DNA from: Polaromonas sp. A23
Lineage (GTDB): Bacteria; Pseudomonadota; Gammaproteobacteria; Burkholderiales; Burkholderiaceae_C
Assembly (NCBI RefSeq): GCF_002001015.1
Contig: NZ_MUNO01000018.1
Coordinates: 62,001 to 126,000, forward strand
Length of the DNA stretch: 64,000 nt
Direction of reading: 5' to 3'
Made by a program: the position numbers and the translations under genes. Shown here one piece after another: positions 27,567-35,597 of this stretch. How positions within the stretch are numbered: position 1 is the stretch's first letter; every line of letters begins with the position of its first letter. The notes beneath the pieces are model-generated. The model was not told where the DNA came from. It worked only from the letters and a program-made list of their open reading frames with translations, and made no database searches.

Positions 27567-27647
27567 ATACGATGTGACGCCGAGGCTGCGCGTCAGCCAG
27601 TTTATATTTGGCACAATCCGCATCATCCATCCCGCTTGGGGGGCATT

Positions 27648-28052
27648 ATGTTTCCATGGTTCTGGTTTTGGGCGCCACAGGTTCACTTCCCCTGGAGTGG
27701 CAGCGTGGCTCAGCAGATCGAGCCCAATCTGGGCTGGTTTTTTGGGGCAATTCGTCCAGATGCAGGTGACGGTTCGGTGGAGCGTGAAGCCTTTGACGTC
27801 GCCTCCTACGGCAAGCAAATCGGCCTTCTTACCGAGGCCCTGCTCGGTCTTTCGGGCCGGAGCAGCATTACCGCTGAACAAGCCAAGGTAGCACTCGACC
27901 GCCTTGAAGGCATCCGAAAGCAGATCGAGGAGCTCAAGAAGAGGAAAGGTGCGGCTACGGTTGAGCAACTTTCAGAGCAACTGGAAGGGCTTCGCCTCAG
28001 TCAGCCCGCCGCGTTCGAGCTGCTGTCGAACAGGTTTTGGCCCAGAGACTGA
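27648..28052 (+). CDS. Conserved small protein of unknown function
   Basis: A 134-residue protein beginning MFPWFWFWAPQVHFPWSGSV, an aromatic N-terminus, then FDVASYGKQIGLLTEALLGL and a charged helical C-terminal half (GIRKQIEELKKRKG) that may form a coiled coil. I do not recognise a characterised family. The start has GGGGGG upstream. Codon use resembles neighbouring genes. Confidence 0.6.
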   Translation: MFPWFWFWAPQVHFPWSGSVAQQIEPNLGWFFGAIRPDAGDGSVEREAFDVASYGKQIGLLTEALLGLSGRSSITAEQAKVALDRLEGIRKQIEELKKRKGAATVEQLSEQLEGLRLSQPAAFELLSNRFWPRD

Positions 28053-28234
28053 GCACCAGGTGCTTACCCCCTTCCATCGGGCAGACCCGTTGTTGCAGGC
28101 TTCGCTGGCCTCCACGGTTCGCTCCCGTCGAACCCCGGATTCCATTCACTACACCGCCATGCAGGTAGCCATCCCCACCTTCGAAGGCTTCAACGAGCAT
28201 GCCAAACAGCTAGACGTGAAAGCCACATCTCTGC
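28053..28234. other. Short intergenic stretch
   Basis: No gene, terminator or known repeat is seen here. Short open frames crossing it lack a ribosome site and resemble nothing I recognise. Confidence 0.4.
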
Positions 28235-28690
28235 ATGAAAATTGAAGCTGATGACCTGACCCGGCCCGAAGTCATTGCGCTGCTCAACGAGCACCTGTCG
28301 AACATGTACGAGCTGTCACCGCCAGAAAGTGTTCATGCGCTTGACGTGGCGAAGCTTCGAAGCCCGGACATCACCTTCTGGACGGTTTGGGACGACGGTG
28401 TTCTTCTTGGTTGCTGCGCGCTGAAAGAGCTCTCGCCGTCCCACGGTGAGGTCAAGTCGATGAGGACCCCGCTGGCTTTGCGCCGCCTGGGCGCCGGCCG
28501 CGCAGTCCTCGCGCACATCATCAGCGTTGCAGGAGGTCGGGGCTACCAGCGCCTGAGCCTGGAAACCGAGGCTGTAGACGCCTTTGTACCCGCCCAGGAG
28601 CTTTACGCGAGTTTTGGTTTTTCCCTGTGCGGCCCCTTCGGAAGCTACAGGGAAGACCCACACAGCGTGTTCATGTCGCGAGAGTTATGA
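28235..28690 (+). CDS. GNAT-family N-acetyltransferase
   Basis: A 151-residue acetyltransferase; the acetyl-CoA loop is seen as VKSMRTPLALRRLGAGRAVLAHII (about residues 70-93, an R/Q-x-x-G-x-G/A variant) and the C-terminal LSLETEAVDAFVPAQELYASFGF is typical. The acceptor is unknown. The MKIEADDLTRPEVIALLNEHL start is a common GNAT opening. Confidence 0.88.
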   Translation: MKIEADDLTRPEVIALLNEHLSNMYELSPPESVHALDVAKLRSPDITFWTVWDDGVLLGCCALKELSPSHGEVKSMRTPLALRRLGAGRAVLAHIISVAGGRGYQRLSLETEAVDAFVPAQELYASFGFSLCGPFGSYREDPHSVFMSREL

Positions 28691-28798
28691 CTCCCCTGGG
28701 GCCGGCACGCTGCCCGCCGGCGAGCTGAAAAAAGCTTTTAGTCCAGATGCGTCCAATGGAAAATCACGCCAAGCGTGTTTTTCGCCTTTTACAAGATC

Positions 28799-28853
28799 AA
28801 ATTGGCTTGCAGCCCATATGTGGCGGGCGCAAGCAGCTATCAAAAGCAGAGCG
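28799..28853. repeat. Dispersed intergenic repeat, family A (variant with CAGAGC end)
   Basis: GGGCGCAAGCAGCTATCAAA followed by CAGAGC, a variant also seen at 33889-33915. It lies in the convergent gap between the GNAT gene and the TPR gene, three bases beyond the latter's stop. Confidence 0.65.
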
Positions 28854-28856
28854 AAT

Positions 28857-29495
28857 TTACTTGTTTGCTTTCGCCAGCAGCGCCTGGATTTCCTGCCGGC
28901 GGCCGCTGTCGGCCAGTTCACGGCCCGGGCGCGGCGGGGCCTTCAGTGCGGCTTCCAGGTGGGTGCGGGCTTCGGCATGGCGGTCGCGGCCGAGCAGGTA
29001 CTCGCCGTAGAAGAAGTTCGGGTCGATGCCGGTCGGGTTGATGGCCAGTGACTTCTTGAAATATTCTTCGGCCTTGTCCTTGTTGCCAAAACCGACCGGC
29101 CAGCCCGGTACTTGGGCGTACAGCGTGGCCAGGCTGGTGTAGGCGGAACCGGCGAGCGCCTTGTCATTGATCTTCAGCGCTTCCTCGAAGCGCAGCTTGG
29201 CCTCTTTGGCCAGCGACAGCGCGCCCAGGCCGCCCTTGGCACCGGCTTCGCTGGATACCACGATGCCTTCCCAAGTCAGCGCCTCGGCGCTGGCGGGGTT
29301 GGCTTCAACAATTTTGTGCGCCTGCTGCGCCAGGGCGTGGTACAGATCGGCTTGCTGTTTTTCCGGCTTGCTGTATTTGATCTCGGCCCACTGGTCCTGG
29401 ATGGGGCGTATCAGTTCCTCCGATGTGGCCGCGGCGGCAAGCCCGGCGAAGGCAAACACAAGAGGCAGGAGGAGGGTGCGGATGACGGGGTGCAT
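28857..29495 (-). CDS. TPR-like exported protein at the end of the hemolysin-family operon
   Basis: A 212-residue protein with a signal peptide (HPVIRTLLLPLVFAFAGLAAA) and helical repeats like tetratricopeptide repeats (LYHALAQQAHKIVEANPASAEALTWEGIV; AEEYFKKSLAINPTGIDPNFFYGEYLL). It is probably a periplasmic scaffold or partner. ATG 29495 has AAAGGA nine bases upstream; an alternative ATG at 29510 overlaps the SDR stop, so it follows the SDR gene directly. Confidence 0.75.
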   Translation of the reverse strand: MHPVIRTLLLPLVFAFAGLAAAATSEELIRPIQDQWAEIKYSKPEKQQADLYHALAQQAHKIVEANPASAEALTWEGIVVSSEAGAKGGLGALSLAKEAKLRFEEALKINDKALAGSAYTSLATLYAQVPGWPVGFGNKDKAEEYFKKSLAINPTGIDPNFFYGEYLLGRDRHAEARTHLEAALKAPPRPGRELADSGRRQEIQALLAKANK

Positions 29496-29506
29496 GGAAA
29501 GTCCTT

Positions 29507-30301
29507 TCATGGCTGTTCAGAAGAGGGGGCGTGTTGCTTGACGATGGCCAGTTGGCCGGCCAGGCCGCGGTCTATCAGTGAGGGGGCGAAGCCGTTGAGC
29601 CAGGCAAACAGGCGTTCCGGAAAACCGAAATGGTGTTCACCCTTGCCGTGGCGCAGGGCCGCGACAATCTGCCGCGCGACGGCCTGGCTGCTGTCGCTGT
29701 TGTTCTTCAGCGCGCGGTTGAGCTGGTTGACGGCTTCGGTGTTGAGCGGCGTGGCGATGACGCGCGGTGCGATATGGATGACCGCCACCGGGGTGTCGGC
29801 GAGTTCGCGGCGCAGCGCCTGCGAAAAACCGCGCAGGCCCGCCTTGGCCGCCGAGTAGGCGGAAAAGCCGGGAAAGGGCAGGCTGCCGAACATGGACCCG
29901 ACGTTGACGATGGCAGCGGTCGGTTGTGTCTTCAGCCACGGCAGCAGGGTATGTGTCAGGCGCAGCGGCGCCTCGAGGTTGGTGGCCAGCACCTGTTCGA
30001 CGGTGTGCCAGGCCTGCTGGTCGAACAAGCCAAAAGCGCCGATGCCGGCATTGTTGATCAGCACATTGACACCGAAGGCGCGGGCGGCGGCGTTCGCTGC
30101 GGCGATGCCTTGCGCCGTGGTCAGGTCGGCGATCACACTGTCGGCCTGCGCGCCCAGCTCGGCTTTGATGGCGGCCAGCCGCAGCGTGTCGCGGCCGGCC
30201 AGCAGGACGGCGGCGCCGGCACTGGCCAGCTCGCGCGCGAGGTCCCGGCCCAGGCCGCCACTGGCGCCGGTCAGCAGAATGCGCGCCTGGTTCAGTTGCA
30301 T
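29507..30301 (-). CDS. Short-chain dehydrogenase/reductase (SDR)
   Basis: A 264-residue classical SDR: cofactor motif TGASGGLG at about residue 12, NNAG at about 85 and the catalytic YSAAK at about 150 with Ser in NVGSMFG. It probably reduces or oxidises a carbonyl on a ligand made by the operon. Its ATG overlaps the end of the diiron-protein gene by 10 bases, indicating coupled translation. Confidence 0.9.
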   Translation of the reverse strand: MQLNQARILLTGASGGLGRDLARELASAGAAVLLAGRDTLRLAAIKAELGAQADSVIADLTTAQGIAAANAAARAFGVNVLINNAGIGAFGLFDQQAWHTVEQVLATNLEAPLRLTHTLLPWLKTQPTAAIVNVGSMFGSLPFPGFSAYSAAKAGLRGFSQALRRELADTPVAVIHIAPRVIATPLNTEAVNQLNRALKNNSDSSQAVARQIVAALRHGKGEHHFGFPERLFAWLNGFAPSLIDRGLAGQLAIVKQHAPSSEQP

Positions 30302-30957
30302 GAGACGGCCTCGGGCTGCGACAGGGCGCGGAAGATGTCACCGTACAGGTGGTAGAAAACGCGGGCATAACGCACGACGTCCTGCCGGTCTTCCGGCGCC
30401 ATTTGTTCCAGCAGTTCAGCCAGGTACTTGGTGTGCTCCTGGTCCAGCGTGCCGTGCGAACGCAGATAGGAAAAGGCGGCATCCGGCAGTTTCAGCCCCT
30501 GCTGGATGCGGTCCGCGGCCATCAGGGCCAGCGCGACGCTGGTGCCTTCGAGCACATACACCATGCCGAAAAAGCCCGCGGGGTTGCCCCGGTTCACCAG
30601 GTCGTAGGCGTAGGCCACCATCAGTTCGGCCGGCAGCTCGGGCCGGCTGTCGCGCACGGCATCGGCGTCGCCGCCGGCCGCGCGGATGTCATTCAGTATC
30701 CATTCCTCGTGGCCGATTTCTTCTTCGATGTACTCGGCCACTGCCGGGCGCAGCCAGGCCAGGCGTTCGGGCAGGCGGCCACCCAGGGACATCAGCAGTG
30801 GTGTGGTGTGGCGCACATGGTGGTAGGCCTGGCTGAGAAAGGCGTGGTAGTCCGTCAGCTTGACGCGGCCCTGCAGGCAGTCGGCAATGATGGGCACGGT
30901 CAGCAGCTGGTCGCGCTCTTTCTGGGTGGCCGCGGTGAGTTGCTCATAAAACGACAT
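30292..30957 (-). CDS. Haem-oxygenase-like fold, TenA/iron-containing redox family protein
   Basis: A 221-residue all-helical protein of the TenA/PqqC/iron-containing redox family. It keeps a pattern typical of diiron oxidases with this fold: His pair at about residues 46-47 (QAYHHVRH), Glu80-x2-His83 (EEEIGHEEW), Glu137 (YVLEGTS), and His168, Asp172, His175 (SHGTLDQEH). Members include enzymes that oxidise fatty-acyl or amino-acid substrates, so a role as an oxygenase acting on the product of the adjacent AMP ligase is plausible. The start overlaps the ligase stop by 14 bases. ATG 30957 has no strong ribosome site, so it is probably translated by coupling. Confidence 0.75.
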   Translation of the reverse strand: MSFYEQLTAATQKERDQLLTVPIIADCLQGRVKLTDYHAFLSQAYHHVRHTTPLLMSLGGRLPERLAWLRPAVAEYIEEEIGHEEWILNDIRAAGGDADAVRDSRPELPAELMVAYAYDLVNRGNPAGFFGMVYVLEGTSVALALMAADRIQQGLKLPDAAFSYLRSHGTLDQEHTKYLAELLEQMAPEDRQDVVRYARVFYHLYGDIFRALSQPEAVSCN

Positions 30958-32431
30958 GGGAAGACTCCTTTGTTTCGTAAAGCGCCGCCAGGGCGGCGGC
31001 ATGGTGGGTGGCGATGGCGCTGCGCAGTGGCCGGCCATTGCCGGTGGCCTGGCCGTTGAGCAGCGTGAAGGGCGGGCCGGCGATCCAGCCGCCCGCGCGG
31101 GCGTAGTCGGGCAGTGTGTTGTTGGCCTGCGCGACGGCAGCATCCAGCTGGGCCGGCGTGGCGCCGGGGCTGGCGACCAGCACGGCGCTGAGCCAGGGGC
31201 GGGCGTCACCCATGACCGCCGCCTGGGCTATGGCCGGCTGGGCCAGCAACACCGATTCCACCCATTCCGGCGAGATGTTGCGGCCGAAGGAGGTGATGAG
31301 CAGGTTCTTGCGCCGGCCCGACAGCAGCAGGTGGCCGTTGGCATCGAGCTCGCCGAGGTCGCCCGTCGCGAAGTCTTGCGCACCGGCTGCCTGACTGGAT
31401 GCAGTGTCGCCCACGTAGCCGAGGAAGGCGGGGCTGGCGATGTGCACCTCGTTGTCCGCTATGCGCAGGCGCACATGCGGCAGCGGACGACCGACGCCCG
31501 GGCCGTCATCGCCGGGGCGGTTGATGCAGACGACCGAGCCGCATTCGGTCAGGCCGTAACCCTGGTAGGCCGGAATGCCGAGCGCGCGGGCGCGCTCCAG
31601 CAGGGCCGGGTCCACGCGGGCGCCGCCGACGGCCACAAACGCCAGATCGGCCGGGGCACGCTGGCCACTGATCATCAGAAACAGCGTCCAGGCCTTGAGC
31701 AGTTCGGGCACCAGAATCAGGCTGTGCGGGTGGTTTGCCATGACCGACTGCTGCAGGGCCGCCGGGTCGAAGCCAGCCATGCCGCGCCATCCCAGGGTTT
31801 GCAGGCCGGGCAAGTGAACCTCGGCACCGCGCAGCAGGGGCGCGTAAATGCCGGCGGTGTTGTCCAGCAGCAGGGCCAGCGGCAACACGGCCATGTGCTG
31901 CGTGATAGGCAGGTTGCCCAGGCGTGCGGCCACCCCTTCGGCGGTGGCCATCAGTCCGGTGGCGCTCAGGCAAGCGCCTTTGGGTGTGCCGGTGCTGCCG
32001 GAGGTGAAGGAGATCTTGGCGGTCCCGGCGGGCAGCGGGACGGCCGGGCACTGCCGCTGCATCCAGACCAGACCGCTCCATTGCCAACTGGCGACAAAGC
32101 CGAGGTTCAACGCCAGGATTCTTTCGGGCTGGTCGGTCAGCAACACGTCGGTGCGGGTCTGTTCCAGCACATGCGCCATTTGCGTCGGGCTGAAAAAAGT
32201 CGGCAGGGGCAGGTGCACGGTGCCGGTGCGCAGCGCGGCCAGGTCGGCCATGACCCAGGCCGGGCTGTTGTCGGCCAGCACGGCCAGCACGCGGTGGCCG
32301 GACAGCCGCATGGCCAGCGCCGCCACGTTGTCCAGCACGTCGGCGGCGCGCCAGGTGTCGCTCTCGCCGCGTAGCACCAAGGCACCGGGCGCGCGCGCGG
32401 CCAGTGCGTCGAACACGCGTTCGGCGCTCAT
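30944..32431 (-). CDS. AMP-dependent ligase (acyl-CoA/acyl-adenylate synthetase-like)
   Basis: A 495-residue adenylate-forming enzyme: SFTSGSTGTPKGA at about residue 155, QGYGLTECGSVV at about 308, ATGDLGELDANGHLLLSGR at about 384 and the C-terminal lysine region ATGNGRP. It activates a carboxylic acid with ATP; the acceptor (CoA, amine or carrier) is not evident. It is shorter than typical long-chain ligases. It lies in the thermostable-hemolysin-family operon, with its ATG overlapping the upstream stop. Confidence 0.87.
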   Translation of the reverse strand: MSAERVFDALAARAPGALVLRGESDTWRAADVLDNVAALAMRLSGHRVLAVLADNSPAWVMADLAALRTGTVHLPLPTFFSPTQMAHVLEQTRTDVLLTDQPERILALNLGFVASWQWSGLVWMQRQCPAVPLPAGTAKISFTSGSTGTPKGACLSATGLMATAEGVAARLGNLPITQHMAVLPLALLLDNTAGIYAPLLRGAEVHLPGLQTLGWRGMAGFDPAALQQSVMANHPHSLILVPELLKAWTLFLMISGQRAPADLAFVAVGGARVDPALLERARALGIPAYQGYGLTECGSVVCINRPGDDGPGVGRPLPHVRLRIADNEVHIASPAFLGYVGDTASSQAAGAQDFATGDLGELDANGHLLLSGRRKNLLITSFGRNISPEWVESVLLAQPAIAQAAVMGDARPWLSAVLVASPGATPAQLDAAVAQANNTLPDYARAGGWIAGPPFTLLNGQATGNGRPLRSAIATHHAAALAALYETKESSHVVL

Positions 32432-33030
32432 GCCTGCCGCCTCATGCGGTCCAGCCCCAGCTGGATACGGCCGGCCACCACGATGGGCTGGGTGTTGTAA
32501 TACGTGCCCCAGGCCGCGGCGTCGTCGCCCAGGCGGGCGGGGTCGGCCTTGGCCAGGGCCAGCATGGGCAAGCCCAGTTTGGTGAGTATTCCTATCAGCT
32601 CCTGGGTTGCGGTGAACACCACCCATTCAAAGCCCAGGCGGTGCAGGTGCCGGCCCAGCGTGAGGATGACGTGGATGCTGCCGCCAGGCTTGTCGGCCGC
32701 GAGGTGGCCGACCTCGACAATGCGCTCGCGCACCACCTTCTCGCTGGCCAGGCTCTCCATCGCCGCTTCAATCGGCGCATCGAGGTAGCGTTCCAGGTAC
32801 AGCGTTTCGGCGCCGGCGCCGCGCCATCCCGTGGCGGCGATGATGCGCTGGTGCTGCTCCAGCATGACGAGGTTGGGTGCGAAGGCCGCCGGATCGGCCT
32901 GATACCGGCTTGCAAAAATCGAGCGGATATAGGCCTCGGCTTCCCGGCGGCGCGGTGCGCCTGGCGGGGCGTGGGTCACGGTAATGGGGGCGACGGGCGA
33001 GTCAAACACCTTGCTCAGCGCACTCTGCAT
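32428..33030 (-). CDS. Thermostable hemolysin (delta-VPH / T_hemolysin) family protein
   Basis: A 200-residue protein of the family named after a Vibrio parahaemolyticus thermostable hemolysin. Family blocks are EAYIRSIFASRYQADPAAFAPNLVML, ETLYLERYLDAPIE, IVEVGHLAADKPGG and WVVFTATQELIGILTKLGL. From memory the family is GNAT-like in fold and related to acyl-homoserine-lactone synthases, so an acyl-transfer role is more likely than lysis. It is first of five tightly coupled genes; AAAGGA lies six bases before the ATG. A CTTAAG-N5-CTTAAG box sits 46-62 bases upstream. Confidence 0.8.
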   Translation of the reverse strand: MQSALSKVFDSPVAPITVTHAPPGAPRRREAEAYIRSIFASRYQADPAAFAPNLVMLEQHQRIIAATGWRGAGAETLYLERYLDAPIEAAMESLASEKVVRERIVEVGHLAADKPGGSIHVILTLGRHLHRLGFEWVVFTATQELIGILTKLGLPMLALAKADPARLGDDAAAWGTYYNTQPIVVAGRIQLGLDRMRRQA

Positions 33031-33058
33031 GTTGCATCCTTTGGATAAGAGATGCGCG

Positions 33059-33064
33059 AGTGTA
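33059..33064 (-). promoter_or_regulatory. -10 hexamer candidate for the hemolysin-family operon
   Basis: TACACT on the minus strand lies 11 bases downstream of the CTTAAG-N5-CTTAAG box, the spacing expected when an OmpR-class activator replaces the -35 contact. Confidence 0.5.
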
Positions 33065-33075
33065 GGAAGGGCTGG

Positions 33076-33092
33076 CTTAAGAGAGCCTTAAG
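33076..33092 (-). promoter_or_regulatory. PmrA/QseB-type response-regulator box
   Basis: CTTAAGAGAGCCTTAAG is a perfect CTTAAG-N5-CTTAAG direct repeat, the form known for PmrA (BasR) and QseB sites. It lies upstream of the thermostable-hemolysin-family gene and 11 bases from a TACACT hexamer. The half-site is itself palindromic, so orientation is fixed only by the neighbouring gene. Confidence 0.72.
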
Positions 33093-33200
33093 AGGCCTGA
33101 AGGAGGGATCCGGGCGAAAAACGGGCGTGCTGTGGCGGAAAACAATGCAGAAGGCCTGGTGTGCGGGATTGACCGTGTGGCGGGCATCAATGCAGATACT

Positions 33201-33265
33201 GCATAAAAAGTAGCTATTGCCCATACGTTGCGGACATAGTTTGCTATCTACTTGGTAGCAAATCA
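33201..33265. repeat. Dispersed intergenic repeat, family A (rearranged copy)
   Basis: AAAAAGTAGCTATTGCCCAT is followed by GCTATCTACTTGGTAGC. The pieces match the family but in a rearranged order, perhaps two nested copies. The rest of the gap 33093-33411 shows no gene. Confidence 0.45.
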
Positions 33266-33411
33266 ATCTGTTGAAATGTCTCAGCTGGCCAGACTGTTTG
33301 TCTCGGCAGGGGCAGAGTTTTGGTTCGAGGCCATGTGCAGGTTGGCTATGATGGAAGTGTCCGATTGCAAGCAACCTTGCCAGTGATCCGCAATAGCGGA
33401 GAGGAAGCCTC

Positions 33412-33873
33412 GTGAAAACTTCAAGTTTCAACCGCTACGTATTCGGCGTCTCTCTGGCATTTCTGTTCCTGCCGTTACCCATTCATGCCGAAATTTTCAA
33501 ATGGGTGGATGCGAAGGGGCAAACGCATTATTCGGAAAGAAAAGAAGATGCAGGCAAGGTCAAGCCGGAAGAAGTCAAGGTGAGGCCTCTACCCACATCC
33601 GCGCGGGCACCCAACTCATCCACACCAGACTGGAAGGAGCAGGAACACAGGCTTAAGGAACGACAGGCACAGAGGTTGAGAGAAAGCACGGCTGATGTGC
33701 CAGTAGCGCGTGTCAAGTCGCTTTCGGGAGGGAGGTCGGATGACACGGCTTCTTCTAAATGCAACCTGGCCCGGGACGTTCTTAGCGGGGCCGTCAGGCA
33801 CACGAATGGCGCCCCTACTGATAAATATGACCTGGAAGTCGCAAAAAACGATGTCAGTGCTTTTTGCCGCTAG
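33412..33873 (+). CDS. DUF4124-domain exported protein
   Basis: A 153-residue protein with a signal peptide (NRYVFGVSLAFLFLPLPIHA) and the DUF4124 core EIFKWVDAKGQTHYSERK at the mature N-terminus, followed by a charged low-complexity middle. DUF4124 proteins are common periplasmic proteins of unknown role in betaproteobacteria. The start is GTG after AGAGGAAGCCTC. Confidence 0.82.
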   Translation: MKTSSFNRYVFGVSLAFLFLPLPIHAEIFKWVDAKGQTHYSERKEDAGKVKPEEVKVRPLPTSARAPNSSTPDWKEQEHRLKERQAQRLRESTADVPVARVKSLSGGRSDDTASSKCNLARDVLSGAVRHTNGAPTDKYDLEVAKNDVSAFCR

Positions 33874-33885
33874 CAGCCACATTCT

Positions 33886-34281
33886 TCATGCTCGCGCAGC
33901 TATCAAAAACAGAGCACTCTTGATGCCGGCCACGGTCAGCAGCAGTGAGCCGAACAGGTGAAGGGCGGCGGTGCCCAAGGCCATGGCGTAGCGCTCATGC
34001 GGCAGCATGGCGATGACTTCGGCGGAAAAGGTCGAGAAGGTGGTGAGCGCACCCAGAAAGCCGGTGACCAGCAGGAGGCGCCAGATCGGGTCCATTTGCG
34101 GCATGGACTGAAAGGTTGCGACGCAGACGCCGACCAGGTAGCCGCCTATCAGGTTGGCGGCCAGCGTTCCCCAGGGGATCAGGCCACCCGGGTTGAGCCA
34201 CAGGCCCAGGCCCCAGCGGGCGAGCGCGCCGGCAGAAGCACCGAGGCAAATGGCGAAGACCGAATAAATCAGCGGTGGCAT
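33886..34281 (-). CDS. crcB: Fluoride exporter/channel CrcB (Fluc)
   Basis: A 131-residue membrane protein with four helices and the Fluc motifs NLIGGYLVG and TGFLGALTTFSTFS. It lets fluoride leave the cytoplasm. It starts 7 bases after the TRAP large permease stop, so it is read through from that operon, and I see no fluoride riboswitch. Its last codons (encoding about KSALFLIAARA) overlap a dispersed-repeat sequence at 33889-33915. Confidence 0.93.
   Translation of the reverse strand: MPPLIYSVFAICLGASAGALARWGLGLWLNPGGLIPWGTLAANLIGGYLVGVCVATFQSMPQMDPIWRLLLVTGFLGALTTFSTFSAEVIAMLPHERYAMALGTAALHLFGSLLLTVAGIKSALFLIAARA
33889..33915. repeat. Family A repeat fragment forming the crcB C-terminus
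   Basis: GCGCAGCTATCAAAAACAGAGC matches the AGCTATCAAAA..CAGAGC variant at 28825-28851. Here it lies inside the 3' end of crcB and is translated. Confidence 0.5.
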
Positions 34282-34288
34282 GAGAGAC

Positions 34289-35590
34289 CTAGCGGCTCAT
34301 TTGTTGCGGCAGCCAGGTGACGATGCCGGGAAAGACATACACAATCGCCACGGCAGCGCACATCAGGAAGAACATGGGCAGAGTGACTTTGGCAATCCAT
34401 GTCAGCTCGCGGCCAGTCATGCCCTGCAGGACAAACAGGTTGAAGCCGACGGGTGGCGTGATCTGCGCCATTTCGACCACCAGAACAACAAAGATGCCGA
34501 ACCAGATCGGGTCGATGCCGGCTTTCTGGATGGTGGGCATCAATACGCCCATGGTGAGCACCACCATGGAGATGCCGTCCAGAAAGCAGCCGAGCAAAAT
34601 GAAAAAGAAGGTCAGCGCCAGGATCAGCTGGCCCTGCGTCAGGCCCAGCGTGGCAATCCATTCGGCAAGGTGGCGCGGCAGGCCGATGTAGCCCATCGAA
34701 AGCGTCAGGAAAGCAGCACCGGCCAGGATCAGCGCGATCATGCAGTACAGCCGCGTGGCTCCCATCAATGCATCGCGGAAGGTGGCCCAGCTCATCGAGC
34801 CTTGCAGGGCAGAGATCACCAGTGAACCCACCACACCCACTGCCGCGGCTTCTGTGGCCGTGGCGATACCGGTGTAAATGGAGCCGAGTACCGCAGCGAT
34901 CAGGAGTACCACCGGAATCAGGGCGCGTGATGCGGAAAGTTTCTGCGGAAAAGTCGATTTCTCGTCTGCCGGAGGAATTTGCCCGGGGTTGCGCAGTGCC
35001 CAGAGCATGATGTAACCCGAAAACAATGAAGCCAGCAGAAGGCCGGGCAGCACGCCGGCGATGAACAGCTTGGCAATCGATACTTCTGCGGTGACCCCAT
35101 ACACAATCATGATGATCGAGGGCGGAATCAGCAACCCCAGAGTGCTGGCGCCGGCCAGGGTGCCGATAATCATGTGTTCGGGGTAGCCGCGCCGTTTGAG
35201 TTCCGGCAGGGTCATTTTGCCGATGGTGGCGCAGGTGGCTGCGCTGGAGCCCGACACCGCGGCAAAAATCGTGCAGCCCACCACATTGGTGTGCAGCAGC
35301 CTGCCCGGCAGGCCCTGCATCCACGGTGCCAGACCCTTGAACATATCTTGCGAGAGACGGGTGCGAAACAGGATTTCGCCCATCCAGATAAACAGCGGCA
35401 GAGCGGTCAGCGTCCAGCTCGACGCTGAACCCCAGATGGTGACGGCCATGGCGTCGCCGGCCACGCGTGTGGTGAACAGCTGCATGCCTATCCAGGCCAC
35501 GCCCGACAGCGTCAGCCCGATCCATACACCCGTGCCCAGAATAAGAAAGAGTGACAGCACCAGCAGTGCCATGATTCCAAGATCGCTCAT
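34289..35590 (-). CDS. TRAP transporter large permease (DctM family)
   Basis: A 433-residue protein with about 12 membrane segments and DctM motifs SGSSAATCATIGKMTLPELKRRGY, GTLAGASTLGLLIPPSIIMIVYG and EMAQITPPVGFNLFVLQG. It drives Na+-coupled uptake of a carboxylate-type solute with its binding protein and small permease, encoded upstream. ATG 35590 begins the first helix. Confidence 0.93.
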   Translation of the reverse strand: MSDLGIMALLVLSLFLILGTGVWIGLTLSGVAWIGMQLFTTRVAGDAMAVTIWGSASSWTLTALPLFIWMGEILFRTRLSQDMFKGLAPWMQGLPGRLLHTNVVGCTIFAAVSGSSAATCATIGKMTLPELKRRGYPEHMIIGTLAGASTLGLLIPPSIIMIVYGVTAEVSIAKLFIAGVLPGLLLASLFSGYIMLWALRNPGQIPPADEKSTFPQKLSASRALIPVVLLIAAVLGSIYTGIATATEAAAVGVVGSLVISALQGSMSWATFRDALMGATRLYCMIALILAGAAFLTLSMGYIGLPRHLAEWIATLGLTQGQLILALTFFFILLGCFLDGISMVVLTMGVLMPTIQKAGIDPIWFGIFVVLVVEMAQITPPVGFNLFVLQGMTGRELTWIAKVTLPMFFLMCAAVAIVYVFPGIVTWLPQQMSR

Positions 35591-35597
35591 GGGGTCC

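Noticed and set aside
32428..33030. Taking the T_hemolysin protein as a secreted toxin
   Set aside because: There is no signal peptide or membrane-inserting stretch, and it is translated with metabolic enzymes.
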